Shown: positions 1 to 8,819 of the stretch, piece by piece
Numbering within the stretch: position 1 is the first letter of the stretch
Layout: every line of letters starts with the position of its first letter
Source: Polaromonas sp. UBA4122
GTDB lineage: Bacteria > Pseudomonadota > Gammaproteobacteria > Burkholderiales > Burkholderiaceae_C
DNA: 48,618 bases
Assembly (NCBI GenBank): GCA_002381615.1
Contig: DFWY01000084.1
Coordinates: 30,158 to 78,775 of the forward strand
Direction: 5' to 3'
Translations under genes and position numbers: made by a program
Notes under the pieces: generated by a model
Databases searched by the model: none
Seen by the model: only the letters and a program-made list of their open reading frames with translations
What the model was told of the DNA's origin: nothing

Positions 1-608
1 ATGGCGGCGGGTACGCCGGTGGTGCGCATTGCGGCAGACGGCGTGCGAGACGTGGTGTTCTCGGTGCCCGAAGACAAGGTGGCCGGCATCAAGGTGGGCG
101 CGCCCGTGAAGATCCGTATCTGGGCGCAAAACACCGAATTGCCTGGCAAGCTGCGCGAGGTGGCTGCGAGCAGCGATCCGGTAACGCGAACCTATCCCGT
201 CAAGACTTCCACCAATGCCCAAGTGCCGCCTGCGCTGGGAACAACCGTTTACGTGGTGCCTGAAGCAGTGGGCGCGGTGGGAACACCGGTCATCAAGCTG
301 CCGACCACGGCCTTGCGACAGGAAGGCAAGACCACGGCGGTGTGGGTGTTCGATAAGGCCAGCATGGCCGTCAAATCGCAGCTGATCCAGATCGCCACGC
401 CGACGGCAACGATGTTGTTGTGGCGTCGGGTTTGCAGCCGGGGATGCTGGTGGTCAGCGCGGGCGTGCATGTACTGGCAGCCGGACAGAATGTCAGTATT
501 TATAAGCAAAAAGGGGCTGAAACCGTCACCAGAACTGCACAAACAGCTCCTTATTTCGTAGCAACTCCTGCGGCGGCTGTGACTGCCCCTGCTTCTGGCG
601 CGAAGTGA
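1..608 (+). pseudogene. RND efflux periplasmic adaptor (membrane fusion protein), C-terminal part, frameshifted
   Basis: The reading frame is open from the first base, so the gene starts before the window. The visible part corresponds to the beta-barrel and membrane-proximal domains of an AcrA/MexA-type adaptor, which links an inner-membrane RND pump to an outer-membrane channel. Frame 1 reads well to about base 400 (ending QLIQIATP). The expected continuation, VASGLQPGMLVVSAGVHVL, is in frame 3 and runs to a stop at 606-608. Restoring one C in the run near 398-402 would rejoin the frames (ATPDGNDVVVASG). The next gene is also broken, so real decay is more likely than a read error. The substrate cannot be told. 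Confidence 0.8.
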
Positions 609-615
609 GGCCAGC

Positions 616-1315
616 ATGACGCAAGCCTCCAAGTTCAATCTGTCCAGATGGGCGATGGACCATCCGGCGCTGACCCGCTACCTGCTGGTGGTACTGATGG
701 TACTGGGCTTTGCGGCCTACTTCCAGCTCCGGCAGGACGAAGATCCGCCGTTTACCTTCCGGGCCATGGCGGTGCGCACCTACTGGACGGGCGCCACGGC
801 GCAGCAGGTCGCCGAGCCGGTGACCGACAAGCTGGAGCGCACGCTGCAGAAAGTGTCCGCTGCTGATGCTGCAGTTGCAAAGTTTCAGCCGCGCCATGCT
901 GGTATTTCTGACCGGGCCGCTCGGTATTGCCGGTGTGGCCGGCGCCCTGATTTTGTTGGGCCGACCCTTCGGATTTGTGGCTTTGCTGGGCGTTATCGCG
1001 CTGATGGGCATGATCCAGCGCAACTCCGTGATCCTGATTGACCAGATCGAGCAGGACCGTGCCCGGGGTGTGCCCGCCTGGGATGCGATTGTCGAGTCAG
1101 CCGTGCGCCGGTTGCGACCCATCGTGCTGACAGCCGCCGCCGCCGTGCTGGCCATGATTCCGCTGTCGCGCAGCGTGTTCTGGGGACCGATGGCGGTGGC
1201 CACAATGGGTGGGCTTGTCGTGGCGACCGTGCTGACCCTGCTGGCACTGCCGGCCATGTATGCTGCATGGTTTCGCGTAAAGCGCGAAGTGGGCGACCCA
1301 CCGGCAACTGCATGA
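616..1315 (+). pseudogene. RND efflux pump (inner-membrane permease) with large internal deletion
   Basis: The first 80 or so codons match the N-terminus of an RND permease: cytoplasmic start, first membrane helix, then a DEDPPFTF motif. After base about 852 the sequence jumps to the C-terminal helices (GRPFGFVALLGVIALMGMIQRNSVILIDQ) in another frame, ending at 1315. Intact members have over 1,000 residues, so roughly 800 codons are missing, including both periplasmic domains and the first proton-relay helices. CTGCAG occurs on both sides of the junction (844-849, 869-874), so short-repeat recombination is possible. With the frameshifted adaptor upstream this is a dead operon. Confidence 0.85.
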
Positions 1316-1433
1316 ATCCGCTCAATGGAAGTTCGGCCGAGGAAAATCGTGGCCGATACAGGCTAAAATGAAAAGTTGACCGATTTCAAGCGGGAATTCA
1401 AAGTTTTTTCGGATTTCCGTTGTTATTTCAGGC

Positions 1434-1520
1434 GCGCGGGTGGCGAAATTGGTAGACGCACCAGGTTTAGGTCCTGACGCCAGTAATGGTGTGGGGGTTC
1501 GAGTCCCCCCCCGCGCACCA
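1434..1520 (+). tRNA. tRNA-Leu (anticodon UAG)
   Basis: Acceptor arms GCGCGGG (1434-1440) and CCCGCGC pair, followed by encoded ACCA. The anticodon loop TTTAGGT gives UAG. The long variable arm is as expected for a class II leucine tRNA. It lies just upstream of tig. Confidence 0.95.
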
Positions 1521-1638
1521 ACCCTGAGTCTCTGTGGGCGGCAAGTGTCGCTCTCAAGCCATCAGGGGTTGCTGCATCGCCGCAGCATGTCAGGTGCAAG
1601 CCCTGTTTTGAATATTTTTTTGATTTTAGGAAACCATC

Positions 1639-2949
1639 ATGGCCGTGACTGTTGAAACTCTTGAAAAGCTTGAGCGCAAAATGACGCTGACGCTGCCCCT
1701 CAATGCCATCCAGTCGGAAGTAGATACCCGTCTGAAGCGTCTGGCCCGCACGGTAAAAATGGACGGGTTCCGTCCCGGTAAAGTCCCCATGAGTGTGGTC
1801 GCTCAGCGTTATGGCTACTCGGTGCACTACGAAGTCATGAACGACAAGGTGGGGGAAGCGTTTGCCGCTGCAGCCAACGAAGCCAAATTGCGCGTTGCCG
1901 GCCAGCCCAGCATCAGCGAAAAAGAAGGTGCGCCAGAGGGCGAGCTGGTTTTTGATGCTGTTTTTGAGGTCTATCCTGAAGTCAAGATCGCCGATCTCGC
2001 GGGTGCTGAAGTTGAAAAGGTCAGTGCCGAAGTCAGCGATGCGGCCATCGACAAGACGGTGGATATCCTGCGCAAGCAGCGCCGCACCTTCGCTCAGCGC
2101 GCAGCTGATGCGCCCGCGCAGGACGGTGACCGCGCCACCATTGATTTTGAAGGCAAGATCGACGGTGAAACTTTTACCGGCGGAAAAGCCGAGGGTTTCC
2201 AGTTTCTGATCGGCGAAGGCCAGATGCTCAAGGAATTTGAAGATGCCGTGCGCGGCATGAAAAGCGGTGAAAGCAAGACATTCCCGCTGAATTTTCCCGC
2301 TGACTACCACGGCAAGGACGTGGCCGGCAAACAGGCGGATTTCCTGGTGACCGTGAAGAAAATCGAAGCAGCGCACTTGCCCGAAGTCAATGAGGCGCTG
2401 GCCAAGTCGCTGGGCATTGCTGATGAGACGGTGGAAGGCCTGCGTGCCGACATCAAGAAAAACCTGGAGCGCGAAGTTAAATCTCGCTTGTTGGCCCGCA
2501 ACAAAAACGCCGTGATGGATGCGTTGGTTGCCAACGCCGAACTCGAGTTGCCGAAATCCAGCGTGCAGGCCGAGGTGGACCGCATGATTGAAGGCGCCCG
2601 CGCCGACCTGAAGCAGCGTGGCGTCAAGGACGCCGACAAAGCGCCAATTCCTGACGACCTGTTCCGCCCGCAGGCTGAAAAGCGTGTGCGTCTGGGTCTG
2701 GTTGTGGCCGAACTGGTGCGCGGCAATGACCTGCAAGTCAAACCTGAGCAACTGAAGGCCCACATTGAAGAACTGGCTGCCAGCTACGAAAAACCGCAAG
2801 AGGTGGTCCGCTGGTACCTGAGTGACAATCGCCGCATGGCCGAAGTGGAAGCGGTTGTCATTGAGAACAACGTGACCGAGTTTGTCCTGAATAAGGCCAA
2901 GGTCACGGACAAAGCCATTTCTTTCGACGACCTCATGGGCCAGAACTAA
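1639..2949 (+). CDS. tig: Trigger factor (ribosome-associated chaperone/prolyl isomerase)
   Basis: 436 residues, the normal length. Trigger factor docks at the ribosomal exit tunnel and shields nascent chains. The N-terminal domain carries the ribosome-binding signature GFRPGKVP at residues 43-50. An FKBP-type isomerase domain follows (about 155-245, with TIDFEGKIDGETF), then the helical chaperone domain. The start ATG follows TTTTAGGAAACCATC, with AGGA as ribosome-binding site. It heads the tig-clpP-clpX-lon block typical of proteobacteria, linking nascent-chain folding with ATP-dependent proteolysis. Confidence 0.97.
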   Translation: MAVTVETLEKLERKMTLTLPLNAIQSEVDTRLKRLARTVKMDGFRPGKVPMSVVAQRYGYSVHYEVMNDKVGEAFAAAANEAKLRVAGQPSISEKEGAPEGELVFDAVFEVYPEVKIADLAGAEVEKVSAEVSDAAIDKTVDILRKQRRTFAQRAADAPAQDGDRATIDFEGKIDGETFTGGKAEGFQFLIGEGQMLKEFEDAVRGMKSGESKTFPLNFPADYHGKDVAGKQADFLVTVKKIEAAHLPEVNEALAKSLGIADETVEGLRADIKKNLEREVKSRLLARNKNAVMDALVANAELELPKSSVQAEVDRMIEGARADLKQRGVKDADKAPIPDDLFRPQAEKRVRLGLVVAELVRGNDLQVKPEQLKAHIEELAASYEKPQEVVRWYLSDNRRMAEVEAVVIENNVTEFVLNKAKVTDKAISFDDLMGQN

Positions 2950-2971
2950 CAGGGCGTAGCTTCTCCTGACG

Positions 2972-3003
2972 CTGGGGCTTGCGCTTTGCGGTGCAGGCCC
3001 CAA
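2972..3003 (+). other. GC-rich hairpin between tig and clpP
   Basis: GGGGCTTGC pairs with GCAGGCCCC (one G:T pair) around a short loop just before the clpP leader. There is no strong T run after it, so it is more likely a processing or partial termination site than a full terminator. Confidence 0.4.
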
Positions 3004-3041
3004 TTCATTTTAGGTACAGTACAAACATCTTTGGAGAAAAC

Positions 3042-3698
3042 ATGATGGTCCGAAACAGTATTTATGGGGGTGCCTACGGCAACCCGCAAGGCAGCGCACA
3101 GGATACGCAAGGCTTGGGCATGGTGCCCATGGTGATCGAACAATCCGGCCGGGGCGAGCGCTCTTACGACATTTATTCGCGCTTGCTGAAAGAGCGCGTC
3201 ATTTTTCTGGTCGGCCCGGTCAATGACCAAACGGCCAATTTGGTGGTGGCCCAGTTGCTGTTCCTGGAAAGCGAAAATCCTGACAAGGATATTTCCTTCT
3301 ACATCAACTCTCCTGGTGGCTCTGTGACGGCTGGCATGGCGATTTACGACACCATGCAGTTCATCAAGCCGGATGTGTCCACCCTCTGCGTGGGCATGGC
3401 GGCCAGCATGGGTGCATTTTTGTTGTCGGCAGGCGCCAAAGGCAAGCGCTTTACGCTGCCCAATTCACGCGTGATGATTCATCAGCCTTCGGGTGGTGCA
3501 CAAGGGCAGGCGTCGGACATTGAAATTCACGCCCGTGACATTCTGAAAACGCGTGACCAACTCAATCGCATCCTGGCAGCCAATACCGGCCAGACGATAG
3601 AAAAAATTGAACGCGACACCGAACGTGACTATTTCATGTTTGCCGATGACGCCAAGGACTACGGTCTGGTGGATCAGGTCATCTCCAAGCGCGCCTGA
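3042..3698 (+). CDS. clpP: ATP-dependent Clp protease proteolytic subunit
   Basis: 218 residues from ATG 3042, which follows the ribosome-binding site TTGGAGAAAAC; an ATG one codon later is an alternative. ClpP forms the tetradecameric serine protease chamber that degrades substrates unfolded by ClpX or ClpA. The triad is visible: Ser122 in [10 protein letters not shown], His147 in [10 protein letters not shown] and Asp196 in ERDTERDYF, with the same spacing as in E. coli. The N-terminal stretch before [13 protein letters not shown] probably includes a short propeptide. The partner gene clpX follows after a terminator-like hairpin. Confidence 0.98.
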   Translation: MMVRNSIYGGAYGNPQGSAQDTQGLGMVPMVIEQSGRGERSYDIYSRLLKERVIFLVGPVNDQTANLVVAQLLFLESENPDKDISFYINSPGGSVTAGMAIYDTMQFIKPDVSTLCVGMAASMGAFLLSAGAKGKRFTLPNSRVMIHQPSGGAQGQASDIEIHARDILKTRDQLNRILAANTGQTIEKIERDTERDYFMFADDAKDYGLVDQVISKRA

Positions 3699-3733
3699 TT
3701 AAAAGAGCAAATAGCTCAAAGTTGCACTGCAAC

Positions 3734-3768
3734 AACGGCGTTTTTTGTAACAGAAACGCCGTTTTTTT
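3734..3768 (+). terminator. Rho-independent terminator-like hairpin after clpP
   Basis: AACGGCGTTT and AAACGCCGTT form a perfect stem, followed by a run of seven T. It lies between clpP and clpX and suggests partial or full separation of the two transcripts. Confidence 0.7.
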
Positions 3769-3824
3769 ATTGGTTATCATTAGTTAATAATTTCCCACGG
3801 CACCTCTTAAAGGCATCCCCACCC

Positions 3825-5090
3825 ATGGCCGAAAAAAAAGGCTCCTCCAGTGAAAAGACTTTGTACTGCTCCTTCTGTGGCAAGAGTCAGCACGAAGTTA
3901 AAAAGCTGATCGCTGGCCCATCGGTCTTTATCTGCGATGAGTGCATAGATCTTTGTAACGAAATCATCCGCGACGAATTGCCCGCTGGCGCAGAGGTCCG
4001 CGATACGCGTAGTGACTTGCCTACACCGGCTGAAATCAAGGCGACGCTGGACGGCTATGTGATTGGCCAGGAACCAGCAAAGCGCACGCTGGCCGTCGCC
4101 GTGTACAACCATTACAAGCGCTTGCGCCACAAGGTAAATGCCAAAAAAGATGATGTGGAGTTGACCAAAAGCAATATTTTGCTGATTGGCCCCACCGGTT
4201 CAGGCAAGACCTTGCTGGCTCAAACGCTGGCTCGCACACTCAACGTGCCTTTTGTCATGGCTGATGCCACCACCTTGACAGAAGCCGGTTATGTGGGTGA
4301 AGACGTTGAAAATATCATCCAGAAATTGCTGCAAAGCTGCAACTACGAAGTAGAACGTGCCCAGCAAGGGATTGTGTACATCGACGAGATCGACAAGATT
4401 TCCCGTAAATCTGACAACCCTTCCATCACCCGTGACGTGTCGGGCGAAGGGGTGCAGCAGGCGCTGCTCAAGCTGATTGAAGGCACGATGGCATCGGTGC
4501 CCCCGCAAGGCGGTCGCAAGCACCCGAACCAGGATTTCCTGCAGGTCGACACCACCAATATTCTCTTCATCTGCGGCGGAGCTTTCTCCGGGTTGGAAAA
4601 AGTCATAGAGAACCGCACCGAGGCTTCTGGCATTGGTTTTGGCGCTACCGTCAAAAGTAAGAAAGCGCGCACCCTGACGGATGCGTTCAAGGAAGTCGAA
4701 CCTGAAGACCTGATCAAGTTCGGCCTGATCCCCGAGTTGGTGGGCCGCATGCCCGTGGTCGCCACATTGGCCGAACTCAGTGAAGATGCACTCGTGCAAA
4801 TTCTGACTGAACCGAAAAATGCCGTGGTCAAGCAGTTCAGCAAACTGCTCTCCATGGAGGGCGTGGATCTGGAGATTCGGCCTTCTGCACTGAAAGCTAT
4901 CGCCCGCAAGGCCTTGGCCCGTAAAACGGGTGCACGCGGCTTGCGCTCCATTCTGGAGCAATCGCTGATTGACACCATGTTTGACTTGCCCAATGCCAGC
5001 AATGTAAGCAAAGTGGTTGTGGATGAGTCCACCATTGAGGAAAACAAGGCACCATTGTTGGTGTATCGCGAAACTGCAAAGAAAGCCTGA
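3825..5090 (+). CDS. clpX: ATP-dependent Clp protease ATP-binding subunit ClpX
   Basis: 421 residues, full length. ClpX is the hexameric AAA+ unfoldase that feeds tagged substrates to ClpP. The N-terminal zinc-binding domain has Cys15, Cys18, Cys37 and Cys40 (CSFCGK and CDEC). Walker A is GPTGSGKT (122-129) and Walker B is IVYIDEID (183-190). The [18 protein letters not shown] segment and the C-terminal sensor 2 motif GARGLRS are present. The start ATG begins MAEKKGSSS and is 126 bp after the clpP stop. Confidence 0.98.
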   Translation: MAEKKGSSSEKTLYCSFCGKSQHEVKKLIAGPSVFICDECIDLCNEIIRDELPAGAEVRDTRSDLPTPAEIKATLDGYVIGQEPAKRTLAVAVYNHYKRLRHKVNAKKDDVELTKSNILLIGPTGSGKTLLAQTLARTLNVPFVMADATTLTEAGYVGEDVENIIQKLLQSCNYEVERAQQGIVYIDEIDKISRKSDNPSITRDVSGEGVQQALLKLIEGTMASVPPQGGRKHPNQDFLQVDTTNILFICGGAFSGLEKVIENRTEASGIGFGATVKSKKARTLTDAFKEVEPEDLIKFGLIPELVGRMPVVATLAELSEDALVQILTEPKNAVVKQFSKLLSMEGVDLEIRPSALKAIARKALARKTGARGLRSILEQSLIDTMFDLPNASNVSKVVVDESTIEENKAPLLVYRETAKKA

Positions 5091-5116
5091 ACGACAGAAA
5101 GGTCTGGGCGGGGATG

Positions 5117-5145
5117 CTTGAAAAAGCGGCTCCTGCGCCCCATGT
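5117..5145 (+). promoter_or_regulatory. Sigma-32 (heat-shock) promoter for lon
   Basis: CTTGAAA (5117-5123) and CCCCATGT (5138-5145) are separated by 14 bp. This is essentially the E. coli RpoH consensus, 64 bp upstream of the lon start codon. Lon is a classical heat-shock gene, so the site fits its position. Confidence 0.8.
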
Positions 5146-5208
5146 CTGGGTTGACTGTGCTCCGCCTGACCAGGAAGCTGGTCTTCGCGTCTTACGTTTA
5201 AGGTTTAT

Positions 5209-7656
5209 ATGTCCGGACAAACTTCCCTGCCTTCCACCCTCATCGATTTACCCCTGTTGCCTTTACGGGATGTGGTGGTCTTTCCGCACATGGTGATTCC
5301 GCTGTTCGTGGGTCGTCCCAAGAGCATCAAGGCGCTGGAATCGGCCATGGAGGCTGAGCGCCGCATCATGCTGGTGGCTCAGAAAGCCGCAGCCAAGGAC
5401 GAGCCCTCCGTTGAGGATATGTTCGAGGTGGGCTGTGTTGCCACGATCCTGCAACTGTTGAAGCTGCCCGACGGTACCGTCAAGGTCCTGGTTGAGGGAC
5501 AGCAGCGCGCCAGAATCAATAAAATCGAAGAAGGCGAGCAGCACTTTACGGCCAAGGTCATGCCTGTCGAACCCGTAGCGGCTGTCGCTGGCGACAAGGG
5601 CAGCGAGATTGAAGCCTTGCGCCGCGCTGTGATGCAGCAGTTTGATCACTACGTCAAACTGAACAAAAAAATACCTCCGGAAATCCTCACGTCGATCTCG
5701 AGCATTGACGATGCAGGCCGCTTGGCTGACACGATTGCGGCGCACTTGCCGCTCAAACTCGATGCCAAGCAGGTGATTCTGGATCTCGCCAATGTCAAAG
5801 CCCGCCTCGAAAATCTTTATGAGCAGCTTGAGCGTGAGGTGGACATCCTCAATGTCGACAAAAAAATCCGAGGCCGCGTCAAGCGCCAGATGGAAAAGAA
5901 CCAGCGCGACTTCTACCTGAATGAGCAGGTGAAAGCCATACAGAAAGAACTGGGTGAGGGCGAGGAGGGCGCGGACATTGATGAGATCGAGAAGAGGATC
6001 AAGGCGGCCAAGATGCCGCAGGAGGCGCGAAAGAAAGCCGAGAGCGAGCTCAAAAAGCTCAAGCTGATGTCACCCATGTCTGCAGAAGCGACGGTGGTTC
6101 GCAGCTACATCGATGTACTGACGGGCTTGCCCTGGAGCAAGAAAACCAAGATCAAGCACGACTTGGGCAATGCCGAAAACGTGCTCAATGAAGACCACTA
6201 TGGTCTTGAAAAAGTCAAAGACCGCATTGTGGAATACTTGGCGGTGCAACAGCGCGTTGACAAACTCAAGGCCCCCATACTTTGCCTGGTAGGGCCTCCG
6301 GGCGTAGGTAAAACCTCTCTGGGGAAGTCGATTGCCAAAGCGACAGGGCGCAAGTACGTGCGTGTGGCTTTGGGAGGCATGCGTGATGAGGCGGAAATTC
6401 GCGGCCACCGCCGCACCTACATCGGCGCCTTGCCGGGCAAGGTGCTGCAAAGCCTGGCGAAGGTCGGCACCCGCAACCCGCTTTTTTTGCTCGATGAGAT
6501 CGACAAGCTGGGCACTGACTTCCGCGGGGATCCTTCAAGCGCCTTGCTTGAGGTGCTCGATCCTGAGCAGAACCACACATTCGTTGATCACTACGTTGAG
6601 GTCGATTTTGATCTGAGCGATGTGATGTTTGTGGCGACGTCGAATTCGATGAACATTCCTCCGGCCCTGCTGGACCGCATGGAGGTTATCCGGCTTTCAG
6701 GCTATACAGAAGACGAAAAAACCAACATCGCAATGCGTTACCTGTTGCCAAAGCAGTTGGAGAACAATGGTGTCAAGGCGGACGAACTGGAGATCACCGA
6801 GCAGGCTGTGCGTGACATCGTGCGTTATTACACGCGTGAAGCCGGCGTGCGCTCGCTGGAGCGGGATCTCTCCAAGATTTGCCGCAAGGTCGTCAAAGGC
6901 ATCCAGCTCAAGAAAATGATTCCCAAAGTGGTGGTGACGCCGGACAACCTCAACGACTTTCTAGGGGTTCGCCAATTCGATTATGGCCGTGCGGAGCAAC
7001 AAAATCAGGTGGGTCAGGTGGTCGGTCTGGCATGGACTGAAGTCGGCGGAGATTTGCTGACGATTGAGGCTGCCGTCATGCCAGGCAAAGGTGTGATCAC
7101 CCGTACCGGCTCGCTCGGCGATGTGATGAAGGAATCCGTCGAGGCCGCTCGCACTGTGGTTCGCAGCCGCGCAAAACGCTTGGGCATCAAGGATGAGATG
7201 TTTGAAAAACGGGACATTCACATTCACGTGCCGGATGGCGCCACGCCAAAAGACGGCCCGAGCGCCGGCGCTGCCATGACGACTGCGTTTGTTTCTGCAC
7301 TGACCGGCATTCCGGTGCGCGGCGACGTGGCCATGACGGGGGAGATTACCCTTCGTGGCGAGGTGACCGCCATTGGTGGCCTGAAGGAGAAATTGCTGGC
7401 CGCTTTGCGTGGCGGGATCAAGACGGTGCTCATCCCCGAAGAGAATGCCAAAGACCTGCAAGAGATTCCGGACAATGTGAAGAGCGGTCTGGAGATCGTG
7501 CCGGTGAAATGGATAGACCAGGTGCTGCAGGTGGCACTTGAGCGCCAGCCCGTTCCGCTGCCAGATGAAGAGGCTGCAGTAGCCGCACCTGCTGGGGTTG
7601 CTGCACCTGCCGGGGCTGTCGTGCCTGCCGAAGCGGTGGGAACCGTGAAGCATTAG
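5209..7656 (+). CDS. lon: ATP-dependent Lon protease
   Basis: 815 residues. Lon is a homohexameric AAA+ serine protease that removes misfolded and regulatory proteins. The N-terminal substrate-binding domain begins LPLLPLRDVVVFPHMVIPL. Walker A GPPGVGKT is at 362-369 and the Walker B region reads PLFLLDEIDK. The protease domain carries Ser685 in KDGPSAGAAM and Lys728 in GGLKEKLLAA, the Ser-Lys dyad with E. coli spacing. After the protease domain there is a low-complexity tail of about 30 residues rich in Ala, Pro and Val. A sigma-32 type promoter precedes the gene, and a tRNA cluster follows with its own promoter. Confidence 0.98.
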   Translation: MSGQTSLPSTLIDLPLLPLRDVVVFPHMVIPLFVGRPKSIKALESAMEAERRIMLVAQKAAAKDEPSVEDMFEVGCVATILQLLKLPDGTVKVLVEGQQRARINKIEEGEQHFTAKVMPVEPVAAVAGDKGSEIEALRRAVMQQFDHYVKLNKKIPPEILTSISSIDDAGRLADTIAAHLPLKLDAKQVILDLANVKARLENLYEQLEREVDILNVDKKIRGRVKRQMEKNQRDFYLNEQVKAIQKELGEGEEGADIDEIEKRIKAAKMPQEARKKAESELKKLKLMSPMSAEATVVRSYIDVLTGLPWSKKTKIKHDLGNAENVLNEDHYGLEKVKDRIVEYLAVQQRVDKLKAPILCLVGPPGVGKTSLGKSIAKATGRKYVRVALGGMRDEAEIRGHRRTYIGALPGKVLQSLAKVGTRNPLFLLDEIDKLGTDFRGDPSSALLEVLDPEQNHTFVDHYVEVDFDLSDVMFVATSNSMNIPPALLDRMEVIRLSGYTEDEKTNIAMRYLLPKQLENNGVKADELEITEQAVRDIVRYYTREAGVRSLERDLSKICRKVVKGIQLKKMIPKVVVTPDNLNDFLGVRQFDYGRAEQQNQVGQVVGLAWTEVGGDLLTIEAAVMPGKGVITRTGSLGDVMKESVEAARTVVRSRAKRLGIKDEMFEKRDIHIHVPDGATPKDGPSAGAAMTTAFVSALTGIPVRGDVAMTGEITLRGEVTAIGGLKEKLLAALRGGIKTVLIPEENAKDLQEIPDNVKSGLEIVPVKWIDQVLQVALERQPVPLPDEEAAVAAPAGVAAPAGAVVPAEAVGTVKH

Positions 7657-7676
7657 TCAAACTTTTTTAGCAGTCT

Positions 7677-7705
7677 TTGAAAAGCTGGAAAAAGTACGCT
7701 ATAAT
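7677..7705 (+). promoter_or_regulatory. Sigma-70 promoter of the tRNA-Gly/Cys/Leu cluster
   Basis: TTGAAA (7677-7682) and TATAAT (7700-7705) with a 17 bp spacer sit 14 bp before the tRNA-Gly gene. This is a near-ideal housekeeping promoter. Confidence 0.8.
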
Positions 7706-7719
7706 TTAAAGCTGTGATC

Positions 7720-7795
7720 GCGGGAGTAGCTCAGTTGGTAGAGCGCAACCTTGCCAAGGTTGAGGTCGAGAGTTCGAGACTCTTCTCCCGCTCCA
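7720..7795 (+). tRNA. tRNA-Gly (anticodon GCC)
   Basis: 76 nt. Acceptor GCGGGAG pairs with CTCCCGC, CCA is encoded, and the anticodon loop TTGCCAA gives GCC. First gene of a three-tRNA cluster after lon. Confidence 0.96.
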
Positions 7796-7800
7796 ATTCA

Positions 7801-7832
7801 AAGGGCAGCACTTCAAAATGCTGCCCTTTTTT
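7801..7832 (+). terminator. Terminator after tRNA-Gly
   Basis: AAGGGCAGCA (7801-7810) pairs perfectly with TGCTGCCCTT (7819-7828) and is followed by T residues to 7832. Confidence 0.75.
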
Positions 7833-7892
7833 ATTAGAGTAATCAGTTGTAGTCGATGGAGCTTACAAGCTTCACCGAAGCAGATAGAACAT

Positions 7893-7966
7893 GGCGCGGT
7901 AACAAAGCGGTTATGTACCGGATTGCAAATCCGAGTAGGTCGGTTCGACTCCGGCCCGCGCCTCCA
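7893..7966 (+). tRNA. tRNA-Cys (anticodon GCA)
   Basis: 74 nt. Acceptor GGCGCGG pairs with CCGCGCC, CCA is encoded, and the anticodon loop TTGCAAA gives GCA. It lies between two terminator-like hairpins. I could not assign it a convincing promoter of its own. Confidence 0.95.
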
Positions 7967-7982
7967 TCAATTCCTTGCTGTC

Positions 7983-8005
7983 AGCCCCAATCAAGGGGCT
8001 TTTTT
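7983..8005 (+). terminator. Short terminator after tRNA-Cys
   Basis: AGCCCC (7983-7988) pairs with GGGGCT (7995-8000), followed by five T. Confidence 0.65.
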
Positions 8006-8031
8006 GTTTGACAATACAGTACGACGCTCTG

Positions 8032-8124
8032 GCCTGAGTGGTGAAATAGGTAGACACAGCGGACTTAAAATCCGCCGCTTCGTGAATAGCGGGCGTACCG
8101 GTTCGATTCCGGTCTCAGGCACCA
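8032..8124 (+). tRNA. tRNA-Leu (anticodon UAA)
   Basis: Acceptor GCCTGAG pairs with CTCAGGC, followed by encoded ACCA. The anticodon loop CTTAAAA gives UAA, and the gene has a long class II variable arm. Confidence 0.95.
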
Positions 8125-8183
8125 CTAGAGTTTCCAACCCCATGCGACGGGCGTCCCCTTGAAAACTGGGTAAGATAAATTCC

Positions 8184-8819
8184 ATGTCCCGCTACAACAC
8201 ACCTTTTGAAATTCACGTTCACGGCGATGTGCCTTTGCGCGCGGACGTTACCTTTGAGCAATTGCAGGAGGCTCTCAAGCCGCTGTGGAAGTATGCGGGC
8301 TCAAAATCGCTGGCTGCGGGCGCTGCAAGTGCTTACGAAGAAGAACCCGGCATTCAATTTGATGTTCACAAACATTTGCTGCAGATGTGCTGGACGGTGC
8401 CGGGGGACGAAGATTTCCGTCAGGCACTTGATGAAATGTGCATGGGTTTGAATGACTTGGCCGAGATGGGCGCGCCCATTGAAGTGACTTTTTACGATTC
8501 GGACTTTGACGATGAGGAAGAGGGCGTGGATGACGAGGAGGCCCGTGATGACTTTGCCATGTACTTTGTCGGTCCTACGCCGGCCGCCATCATGCAGGTT
8601 CAGCGGGACTTGCTGGTGCAGGACATGATAAGCCTCATGGAGCGGCATTTCGATGCTTCAGAACTTGGCGAAGTCGTGGCGGCTGTGGACAGCTTGTTTG
8701 AGCGGCGCTTTGATTCCTTGGTCAATTCCATGCAGCTCGGCCGGCCACCGCGAGGACCCGGTGGGCCGCAGGGCGGGTCGGGCCACGGCGGTGGCCGTAA
8801 GCCCAGGCATCTGCACTAG
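8184..8819 (+). CDS. Conserved-looking hypothetical protein with acidic segment and Gly/His-rich tail
   Basis: 211 residues; I do not recognise the family with confidence. It has no signal peptide or membrane helix, so it is probably cytoplasmic. The N-terminal part (about 1-110) looks like a compact alpha/beta domain beginning with an HVHGDVPLRADVTFEQLQEA segment. A strongly acidic stretch, DSDFDDEEEGVDDEEARDD, lies near residues 105-125. A helical part follows, and the C-terminus is Gly/Pro/His-rich (GGSGHGGGRKPRHLH), perhaps able to bind metal. Its stop overlaps the stop of the convergent TetR gene by 4 bp in a CTAG palindrome. The function is unknown. Confidence 0.8.
   Translation: MSRYNTPFEIHVHGDVPLRADVTFEQLQEALKPLWKYAGSKSLAAGAASAYEEEPGIQFDVHKHLLQMCWTVPGDEDFRQALDEMCMGLNDLAEMGAPIEVTFYDSDFDDEEEGVDDEEARDDFAMYFVGPTPAAIMQVQRDLLVQDMISLMERHFDASELGEVVAAVDSLFERRFDSLVNSMQLGRPPRGPGGPQGGSGHGGGRKPRHLH

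Noticed and set aside
1423-3003. Long minus-strand open frame opposite tig
   Set aside because: It is an antisense shadow of the trigger factor gene, with no recognisable domain.
3700-3733. Hairpins after clpP (GAGC..GCTC and GTTGCACTGCAAC) as another copy of repeat family 1
   Set aside because: The GGCTNTAGCCC core is missing and the alignment with other copies is poor.
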